NCBI RefSeq assembly: GCF_025717045.1
Contig: NZ_JAOVZN010000007.1
Span: forward strand, 1-64,000
Reading direction: 5' to 3'
Length of the DNA: 64,000 nt
Source of the DNA: Flavobacterium sp. SH_e
Lineage (GTDB): Bacteria; Bacteroidota; Bacteroidia; Flavobacteriales; Flavobacteriaceae
Shown here: positions 8,658-16,401 of the stretch, one piece after another
Layout of the letters: each line of letters starts with the position of its first letter
Position numbering within the stretch: position 1 is the stretch's first letter
Notes under the pieces: generated by a model
What the model was told of the DNA's origin: nothing
Seen by the model: only the letters and a program-made list of their open reading frames with translations
The model's database searches: none
Program-made: the position numbers and the translations under genes

Positions 8658-8665
8658 TAATTTTG
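8658..8665 (+). promoter_or_regulatory. -7 box TAATTTTG of the DUF4271 gene
   Basis: TAATTTTG fits TAnnTTTG and lies seven bases before the ATG at 8673. The predicted transcript starts almost at the start codon, so it may be leaderless. Confidence 0.55.
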
Positions 8666-8672
8666 TAACGCT

Positions 8673-9341
8673 ATGATTGAACAATTACATCCTCGAATTC
8701 TTGAAAACAAAGACTGGGCAACACTTTTATTTGTGCTGACCTTTGCTGTTGTTGCGATGACAAAATCGGCTTATGAAACACGATTCAGTGAATTTAGTAA
8801 ACTTATTTTTTCTGATAAATACGCCAAAATTTATCGCGATAACAACCACATGAAAAGCAGCTTTACAGTTGGTTTATTTTTTGTGCAAGTTGTATCGTTT
8901 GCATTTTTCATTTTGCTTACGATGAATATTTTTGGTTACGCCTCAAAAACCGACTGGATTTTGTTTATTCAAATCGCTACTTTTCTTCTTTATTTTATTT
9001 TAGGGAAATATTTAATCGAAAAAATTGTAGCAACTTCTTTCAATATCGACGAATTTGTAGAGCTTTTTAACTTGCAAAAAGTTACTTACAGAACATATAT
9101 TGGCGTTTTGATCCTTCCAATCAACGCAGTTTTGTTTTATTACAATAATATTCCGCAAATTGTACCCCTTGTAATCATAGGTATTTCGCTGTGTATTAGT
9201 GTATACTCCTACTTTATTTCAATTAAAACGTATCAAAACGCAATAATCGGCAAGTTATTTTATTTTATTTTATATCTTTGCGCTCTTGAAATAGCCCCTT
9301 ATTATTTTCTTTATTATTGGATAACAAAAGGGAGTGCTTAG
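8673..9341 (+). CDS. DUF4271 integral membrane protein
   Basis: This 222-residue protein has about six hydrophobic helices. It begins with a hydrophilic segment (residues 1-15) and a conserved TKSAYETRFSEFSKL loop. These match DUF4271 proteins of Bacteroidetes, which have no established function. It is immediately followed by hemD, 14 bases downstream. In flavobacteria this pairing recurs, as far as I recall, which hints at a membrane role linked to haem or envelope biology, though that is inference only. Confidence 0.8.
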   Translation: MIEQLHPRILENKDWATLLFVLTFAVVAMTKSAYETRFSEFSKLIFSDKYAKIYRDNNHMKSSFTVGLFFVQVVSFAFFILLTMNIFGYASKTDWILFIQIATFLLYFILGKYLIEKIVATSFNIDEFVELFNLQKVTYRTYIGVLILPINAVLFYYNNIPQIVPLVIIGISLCISVYSYFISIKTYQNAIIGKLFYFILYLCALEIAPYYFLYYWITKGSA

Positions 9342-9355
9342 AAAATGTTTATAAT

Positions 9356-10105
9356 ATGAAAGTGAAAACAATTTTGGTGTCACAGCCTGAACCTAAAGTG
9401 GAGAATTCTCCTTACTTTGAGCTCCAACAAAAACACAAAATAAAAATTGATTTCAGACCATTTATTCATGTGGAAGGGGTTAGCGCAAAAGAGATTCGAT
9501 TACAAAAAATCGATCTTAATCATTACACTGCGATCATTTTAACAAGTAGAAATGCTGTAGATCATTTTTTTAGAGTTGCTGATGAAATGCGTTACAAAGT
9601 TCCAGAAGGATTGAAGTATTTCTGTCAATCTGAGGCTGTTGCTTTTTACCTTCAAAAGTATGTTGTGTACAGAAAACGTAAAATTTACGTTGGAGCAAAA
9701 GATTTTGCAGATTTATCTCCGCTAATTAAGAAGTACAAAGACGAAAAGTTCTTACTTCCAGCATCTGACCAATTAAATGCAGATGCTCCTGTAACATTAA
9801 ACAGTCTAAAAGTAGATTGGGCACAAGCTATTTTCTACAGAACTGTAATGAGTGATTTATCTGATTTAGCAGACGTTTATTACGACGTTCTTGCGTTTTT
9901 CAGTCCAACTGGAATCAAATCTTTGTTTAAGAATTTCCCAGATTTTAAACAAAATGATACCAGAATTGCCGTATTCGGAAGCACAACTCAAAAAGAGGCT
10001 TTAGATCATGGTTTAAGAATTGACATTCTTGCTCCAACTCCTGAAACTCCTTCTATGACAATGGCTTTAGAAAAATACGTTGCCGAGGCAAACAAAGGAA
10101 AATAA
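9356..10105 (+). CDS. hemD: Uroporphyrinogen-III synthase
   Basis: This 249-residue cytoplasmic enzyme closes hydroxymethylbilane into uroporphyrinogen III in haem synthesis. Recognisable features are MKVKTILVSQPEP at the start, the ILTSRNAVDHFF strand-loop near residues 62-73, the LLPASDQL segment near 132-139, and the FFSPTGIKSLF active-site loop. The order matches the two-domain HemD fold. The ATG at 9356 is used because the longer ORF from 9317 overlaps the DUF4271 gene and adds non-homologous residues. It is probably co-transcribed with DUF4271. Confidence 0.9.
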   Translation: MKVKTILVSQPEPKVENSPYFELQQKHKIKIDFRPFIHVEGVSAKEIRLQKIDLNHYTAIILTSRNAVDHFFRVADEMRYKVPEGLKYFCQSEAVAFYLQKYVVYRKRKIYVGAKDFADLSPLIKKYKDEKFLLPASDQLNADAPVTLNSLKVDWAQAIFYRTVMSDLSDLADVYYDVLAFFSPTGIKSLFKNFPDFKQNDTRIAVFGSTTQKEALDHGLRIDILAPTPETPSMTMALEKYVAEANKGK

Positions 10106-10127
10106 ACCTGACCAAGAAAAAATATTT

Positions 10128-10172
10128 AAAATCCAAATTCCAACTTAACCACTGGAATTTGGATTTTTTGTT
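10128..10172. terminator. Long hairpin terminator after hemD
   Basis: A 15-base arm (10128-10142, AAAATCCAAATTCCA) pairs with 10153-10167 around a ten-base loop, followed by T. It belongs to the CCAAATTCCAA-type hairpins also seen near 17757 and 34335. Confidence 0.8.
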
Positions 10173-10194
10173 TTTATTAATCTTTATCATCGTT

Positions 10195-10219
10195 GGCTTC
10201 CCGTGGTTGAAGCCACGGG
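10195..10219. repeat. REP-like GC-rich palindrome
   Basis: CCCGTGG (10200-10206) pairs with CCACGGG (10213-10219). A competing hairpin GGCTTC (10195-10200) with GAAGCC (10209-10214) overlaps it. The element stands out from the AT-rich spacer and no gene covers it. Confidence 0.6.
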
Positions 10220-10341
10220 CTATATTCAAAATAACCAAATTTGGAATTTCAATATTGGGATTTTCTTTTGTACAGCATTTTAACTACATTTGATTTCTAT
10301 TCTAAACCCAAATCACTAAAAAAAGTTTCAAATTGTAAGTT

Positions 10342-10812
10342 ATGAAAATCAACTCCCTTTTAATTGAAATTGACGGAATCGACAAGGAAATCCTTCGTTA
10401 CTTAATGGATGATGCCCGAAAACCGATTTTGCAAATCGCTAATAAAATTGGTATTTCTGGAGCCGCAATTCACCAGAGATTAAAAAAACTCGAACAATCG
10501 GGAGTTATTTCCGGATCTAAGTTTACCGTTAATCCAAAAGTTTTAGGCTATAATACAATGGCTTTTGTTGGCGTTTATTTAGACAAAGCTTCAAGAAATT
10601 CAGAAGCTGTAAAAGATTTGAAGAAAATTCCAGAAGTTTTAGAATGTCATTATACAACAGGAAACTGGTCAGTATTAATTAAAATTATCTGCCGAGACAA
10701 CGAACATTTGATGCAGCTTCTTAATACAAAAATCCAAGCTATTGAAGGAGTTTCAAGAACCGAAACTTTTATTTCGCTAGATCAGCAGATTGACAGGCAG
10801 ATTCAGTTATAA
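10342..10812 (+). CDS. Lrp/AsnC family transcriptional regulator
   Basis: This 156-residue regulator has an N-terminal winged helix (about residues 11-62, with IDGIDKEILRYLMDDARK and the recognition region ISGAAIHQRLKKLEQSG). A C-terminal RAM effector domain covers about 70-150. Such proteins form octamers and bind amino acids to control metabolism genes. The length is normal. The effector and target genes are not evident, since the neighbour downstream is a small membrane protein of unknown role. Confidence 0.9.
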   Translation: MKINSLLIEIDGIDKEILRYLMDDARKPILQIANKIGISGAAIHQRLKKLEQSGVISGSKFTVNPKVLGYNTMAFVGVYLDKASRNSEAVKDLKKIPEVLECHYTTGNWSVLIKIICRDNEHLMQLLNTKIQAIEGVSRTETFISLDQQIDRQIQL

Positions 10813-10857
10813 ATTAGAGAATGTGCCAATTTGATAATTAGATAATTTCAAAACTTT

Positions 10858-11130
10858 ATGTTTAACATTCAAACCGAAATAAAAACAATACTCTTTTTTA
10901 TTTTCTATTTTATTATAATTTTCATTGCAGAAAAGACAGTACCAAGTGGCGTTTGTACTCCTGGTGGAGGATTTTTACTGTTTTTGCTTTCAATCCCGAC
11001 AAGTATTATTCTTTCCTTGATATTTTTATTCAAATATTACAAATCAAAAGAAAAGCAATACTTAAATTCTATTTACATTATATCTGGAATTTGGGTAATA
11101 CTTTTTCTGTTTTTACGACTATCTAATTAA
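10858..11130 (+). CDS. Small membrane protein of unknown function
   Basis: This 90-residue protein has three predicted membrane helices (about residues 9-28, 38-59 and 70-87). A short VPSGVCTPGGG loop separates the first two, and KYYKSKEKQ separates the last two. I do not recognise the family. It starts 45 bases after the Lrp-like gene and is flanked by AT-rich repeats of the TAATTAGATAATT type on both sides. It could have arrived as a cassette or simply be a poorly conserved gene. Confidence 0.55.
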   Translation: MFNIQTEIKTILFFIFYFIIIFIAEKTVPSGVCTPGGGFLLFLLSIPTSIILSLIFLFKYYKSKEKQYLNSIYIISGIWVILFLFLRLSN

Positions 11131-11156
11131 TTCGATAATTTTCACAAATGCATAAA

Positions 11157-11229
11157 GGCTTCGACATAGCTCAGCCAGATAAACTTAACAAAACACAAAA
11201 CCCGACAGGTTTTCAAAACCTGTCGGGTT
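11157..11229. repeat. GCTTCGACNNNGCTCAGCC repeat plus perfect palindrome
   Basis: 11157-11179 matches the dispersed CTTCGACTNNGCTCAG element found at 25771, 26093 and 62547. Then AACCCGACAGGTTTT (11199-11213) and AAAACCTGTCGGGTT (11215-11229) form a perfect 15-bp stem. The hairpin can also serve as a terminator between the convergent genes. A relative lies at 44170. Confidence 0.75.
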
Positions 11230-11270
11230 AGATATAATTATCTAATTGACTAATTATCTCAATTAACTAA

Positions 11271-11957
11271 TTAGTTTCTTCTGCTTCCAGAATAAATCGA
11301 GATATAGTATAACAACGTTGCAATAGAACCAATTGCAGCTACTACATACGTTCTTGCAGCCCATTTTAGAGCATCTTTTGCTCCTGCTTGCTCCTCTTGC
11401 GTTAGCATATGTTTGTTTTCTAACCAAGCCAAAGCACGATTACTAGCATCATATTCTACTGGAAGTGTAATAATCGAGAACAAAGTTGTTGCCGCAAAAA
11501 TGATGATTCCGACTAATAATAATCCAGGAAAAACTTTAATCATAAGAATTCCTGCAATCAAAATCCATTGTACAAAATTTGAAGCCACACTTACAATTGG
11601 CACTAATTTAGAACGCATTGTAAGCCATTCGTAACCAATTGCATGCTGTACTGCGTGACCGCATTCGTGCGCCGCAACTGCCGCCGCTGCCGCATTGCGA
11701 TGATTATAAACTGCCTCACTTAAATTTACTGTTTTATCTGAAGGATTATAATGATCTGTTAATTGACCTGCTGCAGAAATAACGCGAACATCTGTAATTC
11801 CGTTATCTGCAAGCATTTTTTCAGCTATTTCGCGACCGCTCATTCCGTTTCTTAATTGTAGTTTCGAATATAACTCAAACTTACTCTTCAGCTGAGAGCT
11901 TACCAGCCAGCTGAACAACATTATAGCTCCAACAATAATTAAATATCCTGATCCCAT
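11271..11957 (-). CDS. YugP-type neutral zinc metallopeptidase
   Basis: This 228-residue membrane protein belongs to the YugP-type zinc peptidase family. The zinc motif HECGH is at residues 97-101, within AAHECGHAVQHAIGYEWL. One N-terminal helix (about 3-20) and two or three helices between 120 and 220 anchor it in the inner membrane. The segment around 44-56 (EIAEKMLADNGI) is typical. The substrate is unknown in the family. It forms a single gene converging on the palindrome at 11199. Confidence 0.88.
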   Translation of the reverse strand: MGSGYLIIVGAIMLFSWLVSSQLKSKFELYSKLQLRNGMSGREIAEKMLADNGITDVRVISAAGQLTDHYNPSDKTVNLSEAVYNHRNAAAAAVAAHECGHAVQHAIGYEWLTMRSKLVPIVSVASNFVQWILIAGILMIKVFPGLLLVGIIIFAATTLFSIITLPVEYDASNRALAWLENKHMLTQEEQAGAKDALKWAARTYVVAAIGSIATLLYYISIYSGSRRN

Positions 11958-12059
11958 TTTTTTCTGTTTTTAGATTGATTTTTAAATTTACAAAACAAAC
12001 ATCAAATTATGAACCATTTTAACAAAATGCCATTTTGACATTTTTAAACCATTTTTGGC

Positions 12060-12689
12060 TTAATTCAGCATATTGTTCTTCAGCAAAAAAGCAATCAATT
12101 CTGCCACATTCTTCATCTTATATTTTTGAAGAATATTTCGCCGATGCGTTTGAACGGTTAAAAAACTCAAAAACAAATCATCAGCAATTTCTTGAGTCGA
12201 TTTTCCCTGCGAAAGCAATAATGCAATATCGCGTTCTCTGCGGCTCAAACCTGGAATTTTTTCTAAATCTTCAGACAATGGCTGGCTAATTATCGTTTTT
12301 ACTTCTTCGCTAAAAACAATTTCGCCATCAATAGCCTTATAAATACATTCTTTAAATTCATCAAAAGAAGCATTTTTAAGAATATAACCGTTTCCGCCAT
12401 TCTGGATAAACTGCATTACCAAACTTCTTTCAGATTGGCTACTCATCCCGATAATTACAATTTTAGGGTGCTTTTGCTTGATTGTTTTACATAAATCAAC
12501 TCCATTTATTATGGGTAGAAAAATATCCATTAAAATCAAATCTACTTTATTGTCTTCGATATAATCTAAAAGCGCAATTCCTGATTCAAATTTTTCTACA
12601 ATTTCTATATTATCTAACTCTGATAACAAACCTGCAATTCCCGAAATCACAATCGGATGATCGTCTACTATTACTGTTTTATACTTCAT
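12060..12689 (-). CDS. NarL/FixJ-type response regulator
   Basis: This 209-residue two-component regulator has an N-terminal receiver domain. The acidic pair is in VIVDDHP, the phosphorylated Asp is in LILMDIFLP (about residue 55), and a conserved Lys occurs in YILKNASFDEF. A C-terminal LuxR-type helix-turn-helix follows (LSRRERDIALLLSQGKSTQE, then TVQTHRRNILQKYKM). Two adjacent ATGs exist (12695 and 12689); I use the one directly before KYKTVIVDD. Its start overlaps the upstream kinase gene, so the pair is translationally coupled. The palindrome at 14755 in front of the kinase is the obvious candidate target. Confidence 0.93.
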   Translation of the reverse strand: MKYKTVIVDDHPIVISGIAGLLSELDNIEIVEKFESGIALLDYIEDNKVDLILMDIFLPIINGVDLCKTIKQKHPKIVIIGMSSQSERSLVMQFIQNGGNGYILKNASFDEFKECIYKAIDGEIVFSEEVKTIISQPLSEDLEKIPGLSRRERDIALLLSQGKSTQEIADDLFLSFLTVQTHRRNILQKYKMKNVAELIAFLLKNNMLN

Positions 12690-14691
12690 AATCATGATTT
12701 GGATTGTATTTTAATTCAATATAAGTCGAAGTTCCTTTACTAGGAATAGAATCGATTTCTAATTTTCCATTTAAAAAAGCAACGCGGTTTTTAATATTTC
12801 GAAGTCCCATTCCATCTCTTTTTTCTGCATGTTCAACATTAAAACCAATTCCATTATCTTCAACCGTAATAAAAAACACATCTTTATTTTGCGAACAAGA
12901 AACTAGAATCTGAGAGGCTTTGGCATATTTTAAAGCATTATTCAAAAGCTCCTGAATGATTCTGAAAATCATAATTTTAAAATGCTGTGGCAAAGTTGTT
13001 TTTTTGATCAAATACTGAAATTCGATCGTAGTTTCTGCAGTCGAATGCGAAGCGCATAAATCTCGAAGAGCATGTTCAAGACCTAATTTCATCAAACTTT
13101 CAGGCATTAAATTCTGAGAAATATTGCGAAGCTCTTTTATCGAATCGTTTAGCATTCCGTTTATATTTAGAGCGTTTTCATTGTTTTCTCGATCTGCAAG
13201 ATTTAAATGCATTTTAAGTCCCGAAAGCATACTTCCGAGTCCGTCGTGCAGATCTCTGGCAATTCTTTTACGTTCGATTTCTTCCCCTTCAATCAAAGCA
13301 TTCGACACGGATAATTTTTGCTGATTCTCTAATGCTTCAAGTTCCTGCTTATGATTTACTTCCTTTTGAAAACTTATTTTTTTCTGATAATTATTCCAGC
13401 TCCACAAAAACAAAACCGTCAAAAACAAAACAAACGAAAGCACCGCAAAAAGCATCATATTCAAGCGATTATTGTTAACCTGCAAAACCGCTTTTTCATT
13501 TTCTGATTGCAACAAGCCAATTTTCTTTTCACTTTCCGCTTTTTTATATTTTGCTTCAAGTTCAACAATTTCGCTTTTCAGTTTAGCATCATTAAGACTG
13601 TCGTTTATTACATTGTATTTATTCGAATAATAATAGGCTTTCGGATATTCCTTAGTCGCATTATAAATCTTAGACAGCTCTTTATAATAATTCTTTTTAT
13701 CTACTATAAAAGGCGTTTTCGCGATTAGATATTCTAAATTGCTTTTGGCTTTATCGTAATTTTTCAGTTTAAAAAGCACTTCATATTCTGCAAATTTCAA
13801 TCGATTTACTGCAATAGCATTCTGATGGCTTTCTGCCGATTTAATTCCTTTTTCAAAACTCACTAATGCTTCATTGTGTTTATTCTGTTTAGAATAATAA
13901 AGCCCTTCCGAATAAAAATAAGAATCGTTTAAGTTTGATTCTGGATAATTTTCCAAAGTCGCATAAGCTTTATCTAGAATTTCTTTAGCATCATAAAAAT
14001 GTTTCAGTTCAACCAGATTTTCTGCATTTATAATATACGTTTCCATCTTAGACTCTGCTAAAGTTGCAGATTTTTTTGTGGCACTCTCAATATATTTCTG
14101 TGCTTGATCTAGATATTCTGCCGCTTTTTCGCGTTCATCATTATTCATAAAAATAATTGCGACTGCTTTATTCAATGCACTAATTAATTCATAATCCCCA
14201 CTTTTTTTAGCAATCGGAATAGCTTCATTTACCAATAATTTCATATAAGCATTTTCGTTATTCTTTCGCTGCTGCATAATACCGTAATTCTGAAGTATCA
14301 CGGCACGAAGTTTATAAGCTTCTTTATTTCGATATTTTTTAAGTTTAGTATTGGCTTCGAGCAAAGCTTTTTCAAAGCCTTCCAAATCACCTTTCTCTAT
14401 AAAACTGTAGGCATTATAGAAAATAGAAGCATCTTTTAAAAAAGGAAATTTGACTTTAAGTTTATTTGCCTGTTCAAGATATTCTTTGGATTTTTTTGCA
14501 TCCTGTGCCATCAAAAATAGTTTTGACAATCTGAAACTATTCAAACTTTTGACACTGTCGGATTTTGTGTTTTTTGTGATTTTAACAATACTGTCAATAT
14601 AAACAGTGTCATCATCTAATGAAAGGATTACCTGTGAATGGGAAATTGCAGAAAAAAATAAAAAAAATAAAAAGGCGTAGAGTTTCTTCAT
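12679..14691 (-). CDS. TPR-containing sensor histidine kinase (HisKA_3 type)
   Basis: This 670-residue kinase starts with a signal peptide or anchor (residues 1-20). A large region of TPR-like helical repeats (about 40-365) is followed by a coiled coil (375-405) and one membrane helix (411-433). The HisKA_3 dimerisation box is RKRIARDLHDGLG with the phosphorylated His at 482, and the ATPase boxes are LQELLNNALKYA, VEDNGIGF and GMGLRN. The TPR part should lie in the periplasm and sense a peptide or envelope signal; this is typical of Bacteroidetes kinases. It is partnered with the overlapping NarL-type regulator. Confidence 0.93.
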   Translation of the reverse strand: MKKLYAFLFFLFFSAISHSQVILSLDDDTVYIDSIVKITKNTKSDSVKSLNSFRLSKLFLMAQDAKKSKEYLEQANKLKVKFPFLKDASIFYNAYSFIEKGDLEGFEKALLEANTKLKKYRNKEAYKLRAVILQNYGIMQQRKNNENAYMKLLVNEAIPIAKKSGDYELISALNKAVAIIFMNNDEREKAAEYLDQAQKYIESATKKSATLAESKMETYIINAENLVELKHFYDAKEILDKAYATLENYPESNLNDSYFYSEGLYYSKQNKHNEALVSFEKGIKSAESHQNAIAVNRLKFAEYEVLFKLKNYDKAKSNLEYLIAKTPFIVDKKNYYKELSKIYNATKEYPKAYYYSNKYNVINDSLNDAKLKSEIVELEAKYKKAESEKKIGLLQSENEKAVLQVNNNRLNMMLFAVLSFVLFLTVLFLWSWNNYQKKISFQKEVNHKQELEALENQQKLSVSNALIEGEEIERKRIARDLHDGLGSMLSGLKMHLNLADRENNENALNINGMLNDSIKELRNISQNLMPESLMKLGLEHALRDLCASHSTAETTIEFQYLIKKTTLPQHFKIMIFRIIQELLNNALKYAKASQILVSCSQNKDVFFITVEDNGIGFNVEHAEKRDGMGLRNIKNRVAFLNGKLEIDSIPSKGTSTYIELKYNPNHDYEV

Positions 14692-14707
14692 AAATGTGGC
14701 ATTTACT

Positions 14708-14736
14708 CAAAGTTATTAAAGCTTAATGACTTTCAA
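14708..14736 (-). promoter_or_regulatory. Promoter of the kinase operon
   Basis: On the minus strand a TTG (14734-14736) is followed after 18 bases by TAACTTTG (14708-14715). The predicted start is about ten bases before the kinase ATG. This is a well-formed TTG/TAnnTTTG promoter. Confidence 0.65.
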
Positions 14737-14754
14737 AAAGAAATCTCGTGCTTT

Positions 14755-14794
14755 TACCTGATATCAGGTAATAAAAAATACATTTTATCAGGTA
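14755..14794. promoter_or_regulatory. Candidate response-regulator operator: 16-bp palindrome plus half-site
   Basis: TACCTGATATCAGGTA (14755-14770) is a perfect palindrome. A further half-site TATCAGGTA lies at 14786-14794 and touches the -33 element of the lipoprotein promoter. The palindrome centre is about 60 bp upstream of the kinase start and about 68 bp upstream of the lipoprotein start. I saw no other copy in the window. Binding by the NarL-type regulator is inference. Confidence 0.6.
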
Positions 14795-14825
14795 TTGCCA
14801 TCCCGTAAGTTAGGGTCTAATTTTG
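14795..14825 (+). promoter_or_regulatory. Promoter of the small lipoprotein gene
   Basis: TTG (14795-14797), 20 bases, then TAATTTTG (14818-14825) match the Bacteroidetes -33/-7 pattern. It faces the kinase promoter across the palindrome. Confidence 0.65.
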
Positions 14826-14859
14826 TTATGAATCAGATTATTAATTAAAAGAATATATT

Positions 14860-15258
14860 ATGAAATCAATTTTGAAAACCTTAGCAATTGTAATGACTCT
14901 TGCTTTTACAGCAGTTTCTTGCAGCAGTGATAATGATGATAATGGAGGAGCGTCTTCAAGAGATATAAAATATGAAGTTTCTGGAAATTATGCTGGAACT
15001 CTTAGCGCTACTTATATTGAATCTGGTAATGGAGGACAAAACGTAGATATTACTTCATTGCCTTGGAGTAAAGAATTTACTGCTTCTGCAGATACTTATG
15101 GAGCTGGAATAACAGTAAGTGGATATGGCGGAACACAAGGCCAAACTTTAACTGTTAAAATTATTGTTGGCGGAAAAGTAGAAAAAGAAACTACTGCAAC
15201 AGCAACTAATGATGGCATTATCGTAGCCGCTCCAGGCTCTTTTGTTTTTGGACAATAA
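14860..15258 (+). CDS. Small lipoprotein, possibly surface-exposed
   Basis: This 132-residue protein has a lipoprotein signal (FTAVSC, lipid Cys at about residue 21). SSDNDDN follows directly; such acidic residues after the Cys resemble the surface-export signal described for flavobacterial lipoproteins. The mature part (about 35-132) looks like a single all-beta domain with YEVSGNYAGT, a LPWSKEF turn and repeated Gly-rich strands. It loosely recalls MmpS-like or similar immunoglobulin-like folds, but I cannot name the family. It is divergent from the kinase/regulator operon and shares its operator region, so it is a likely target or signal component. It ends at a terminator. Confidence 0.72.
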   Translation: MKSILKTLAIVMTLAFTAVSCSSDNDDNGGASSRDIKYEVSGNYAGTLSATYIESGNGGQNVDITSLPWSKEFTASADTYGAGITVSGYGGTQGQTLTVKIIVGGKVEKETTATATNDGIIVAAPGSFVFGQ

Positions 15259-15303
15259 TTTATAAAAATTTAGAATTTAAATTTTTTTGTTTTTGGTAAA
15301 AGA

Positions 15304-15337
15304 AAAAGCTTCGTATTTATTTACGAAGCTTTTCTTT
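15304..15337. terminator. Bidirectional terminator
   Basis: AAAAGCTTCGTA (15304-15315) pairs with TACGAAGCTTTT (15322-15333) around a six-base loop. It separates the lipoprotein gene from the convergent sigma operon. Confidence 0.85.
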
Positions 15338-15339
15338 AT

Positions 15340-15936
15340 TTATGACTCTAATTGATGATTTACTTCTTCAAACTTCTCAATAAGACCATTTATTTTATCC
15401 TGCTGTTTTTTAATTTGTTTTGGACGAATATAAAACCAATTAAACATCATCCAAAGTAAAGTTATTACGTAAGTTAAAGTTGCGCCCAAAACGCTCATTC
15501 TGCTTGCGTATTCATACATATACAGACAAATCCCAATTGTTAGAAATACAAAGTAAAAACTCATCATTTTGGTTTGCATAAATTGCTGTTTCTTTTTTAT
15601 AAAAATCAACTTTTGAAGATATTCCTGATTCGTTGCTGTTGCATCGATATTCTTATAACTGCGTAATAATTTATTGTACACAAACAAATAAATCACCATA
15701 GCAAGAATCGTTAAAACAATTCCGATTTTTGTCGAAATAAATTGCGGCTGATAGTAAATCCAAATAAAAACTATAAACGCACTGGTTAAACAAAGTAGAA
15801 TATTACTAAGCCATAAACTGCGCAAAGCTGCTTTTTTGAATTTCCCAACTCTCGCCAATAAATCCTGAATATCGGGCTGACTTACGGATTGTTTTTTCCA
15901 CAAATCTTTAAAATCTATATTATTATCGTTGTTCAT
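15340..15936 (-). CDS. Membrane protein paired with an ECF sigma factor (possible anti-sigma)
   Basis: This 198-residue protein has a soluble N-terminus (about residues 1-38, FKDLWKKQSVSQPD) and four membrane helices (about 41-62, 67-88, 118-139 and 143-165). A charged C-terminal coil (EKFEEVNHQ) ends it. It overlaps the sigma factor gene by 14 bases, so it is translationally coupled. That position is where anti-sigma factors usually sit, and the FKDLW N-terminus could bind the sigma factor. No zinc-binding anti-sigma motif is present. I do not recognise a named family, so the anti-sigma role is inference. Confidence 0.6.
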   Translation of the reverse strand: MNNDNNIDFKDLWKKQSVSQPDIQDLLARVGKFKKAALRSLWLSNILLCLTSAFIVFIWIYYQPQFISTKIGIVLTILAMVIYLFVYNKLLRSYKNIDATATNQEYLQKLIFIKKKQQFMQTKMMSFYFVFLTIGICLYMYEYASRMSVLGATLTYVITLLWMMFNWFYIRPKQIKKQQDKINGLIEKFEEVNHQLES

Positions 15937-16396
15937 TTTCTTTAAATTTTTGAGTCAGTTTTTCTTTTATTCTGTGAATTTTCACTCTAACATTGGCTTC
16001 AGAAAGTCCGACGATTTTAGCAATTTCATTTTGTTTGATATCTTCTAATTCTAACGAAATTATAATACGATCGGTTTCTGGAAGCTCAGCAATGCATTTG
16101 TACAAGAATTGAATCTGAGGTTCTAATGAGGTTTGTTTTTCTTCTGAAAGATGAACGGGAAGTTCTGATTTTGGGAAACGTTTTTGTTTTTCGATCTGCC
16201 TCAGACAATTATTGGACGCAATTCTAAAAATCCAAGTTCCAATTGCCGACTCATTTCTAAAAGTTTCCAGTTTTTGCCAGACAATTATAAAAGTTTCCTG
16301 AGCCAAATCCTGCGCAGCGTCGTAATCGTTTACGAAACCCATGCAAAGCCTGAAAATTCGATCCCAATACGTTTTGTAAATTTGTTCAAATTCCAT
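15923..16396 (-). CDS. ECF-type RNA polymerase sigma factor
   Basis: This 157-residue sigma-70 family protein has region 2 (about residues 5-75, with LCMGFVNDYDAAQDLAQETF and VWQKLETFRNESAIGTWIFRI). Region 4 covers about 100-155 (LELEDIKQNEIAKIVGLSEA, then VRVKIHRIKEKL). It directs polymerase to a small regulon. The ATG at 16396 (MEFEQIY) is chosen because the longer ORF would run into the preceding hydrolase gene, whose stop is five bases upstream. The order is hydrolase, sigma, membrane protein. Confidence 0.92.
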   Translation of the reverse strand: MEFEQIYKTYWDRIFRLCMGFVNDYDAAQDLAQETFIIVWQKLETFRNESAIGTWIFRIASNNCLRQIEKQKRFPKSELPVHLSEEKQTSLEPQIQFLYKCIAELPETDRIIISLELEDIKQNEIAKIVGLSEANVRVKIHRIKEKLTQKFKENEQR

Positions 16397-16401
16397 TTTT
16401 A

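Noticed and set aside
10053..10238. Minus-strand open frame after hemD
   Set aside because: It overlaps the hemD end and a terminator hairpin and has no domain-like sequence.
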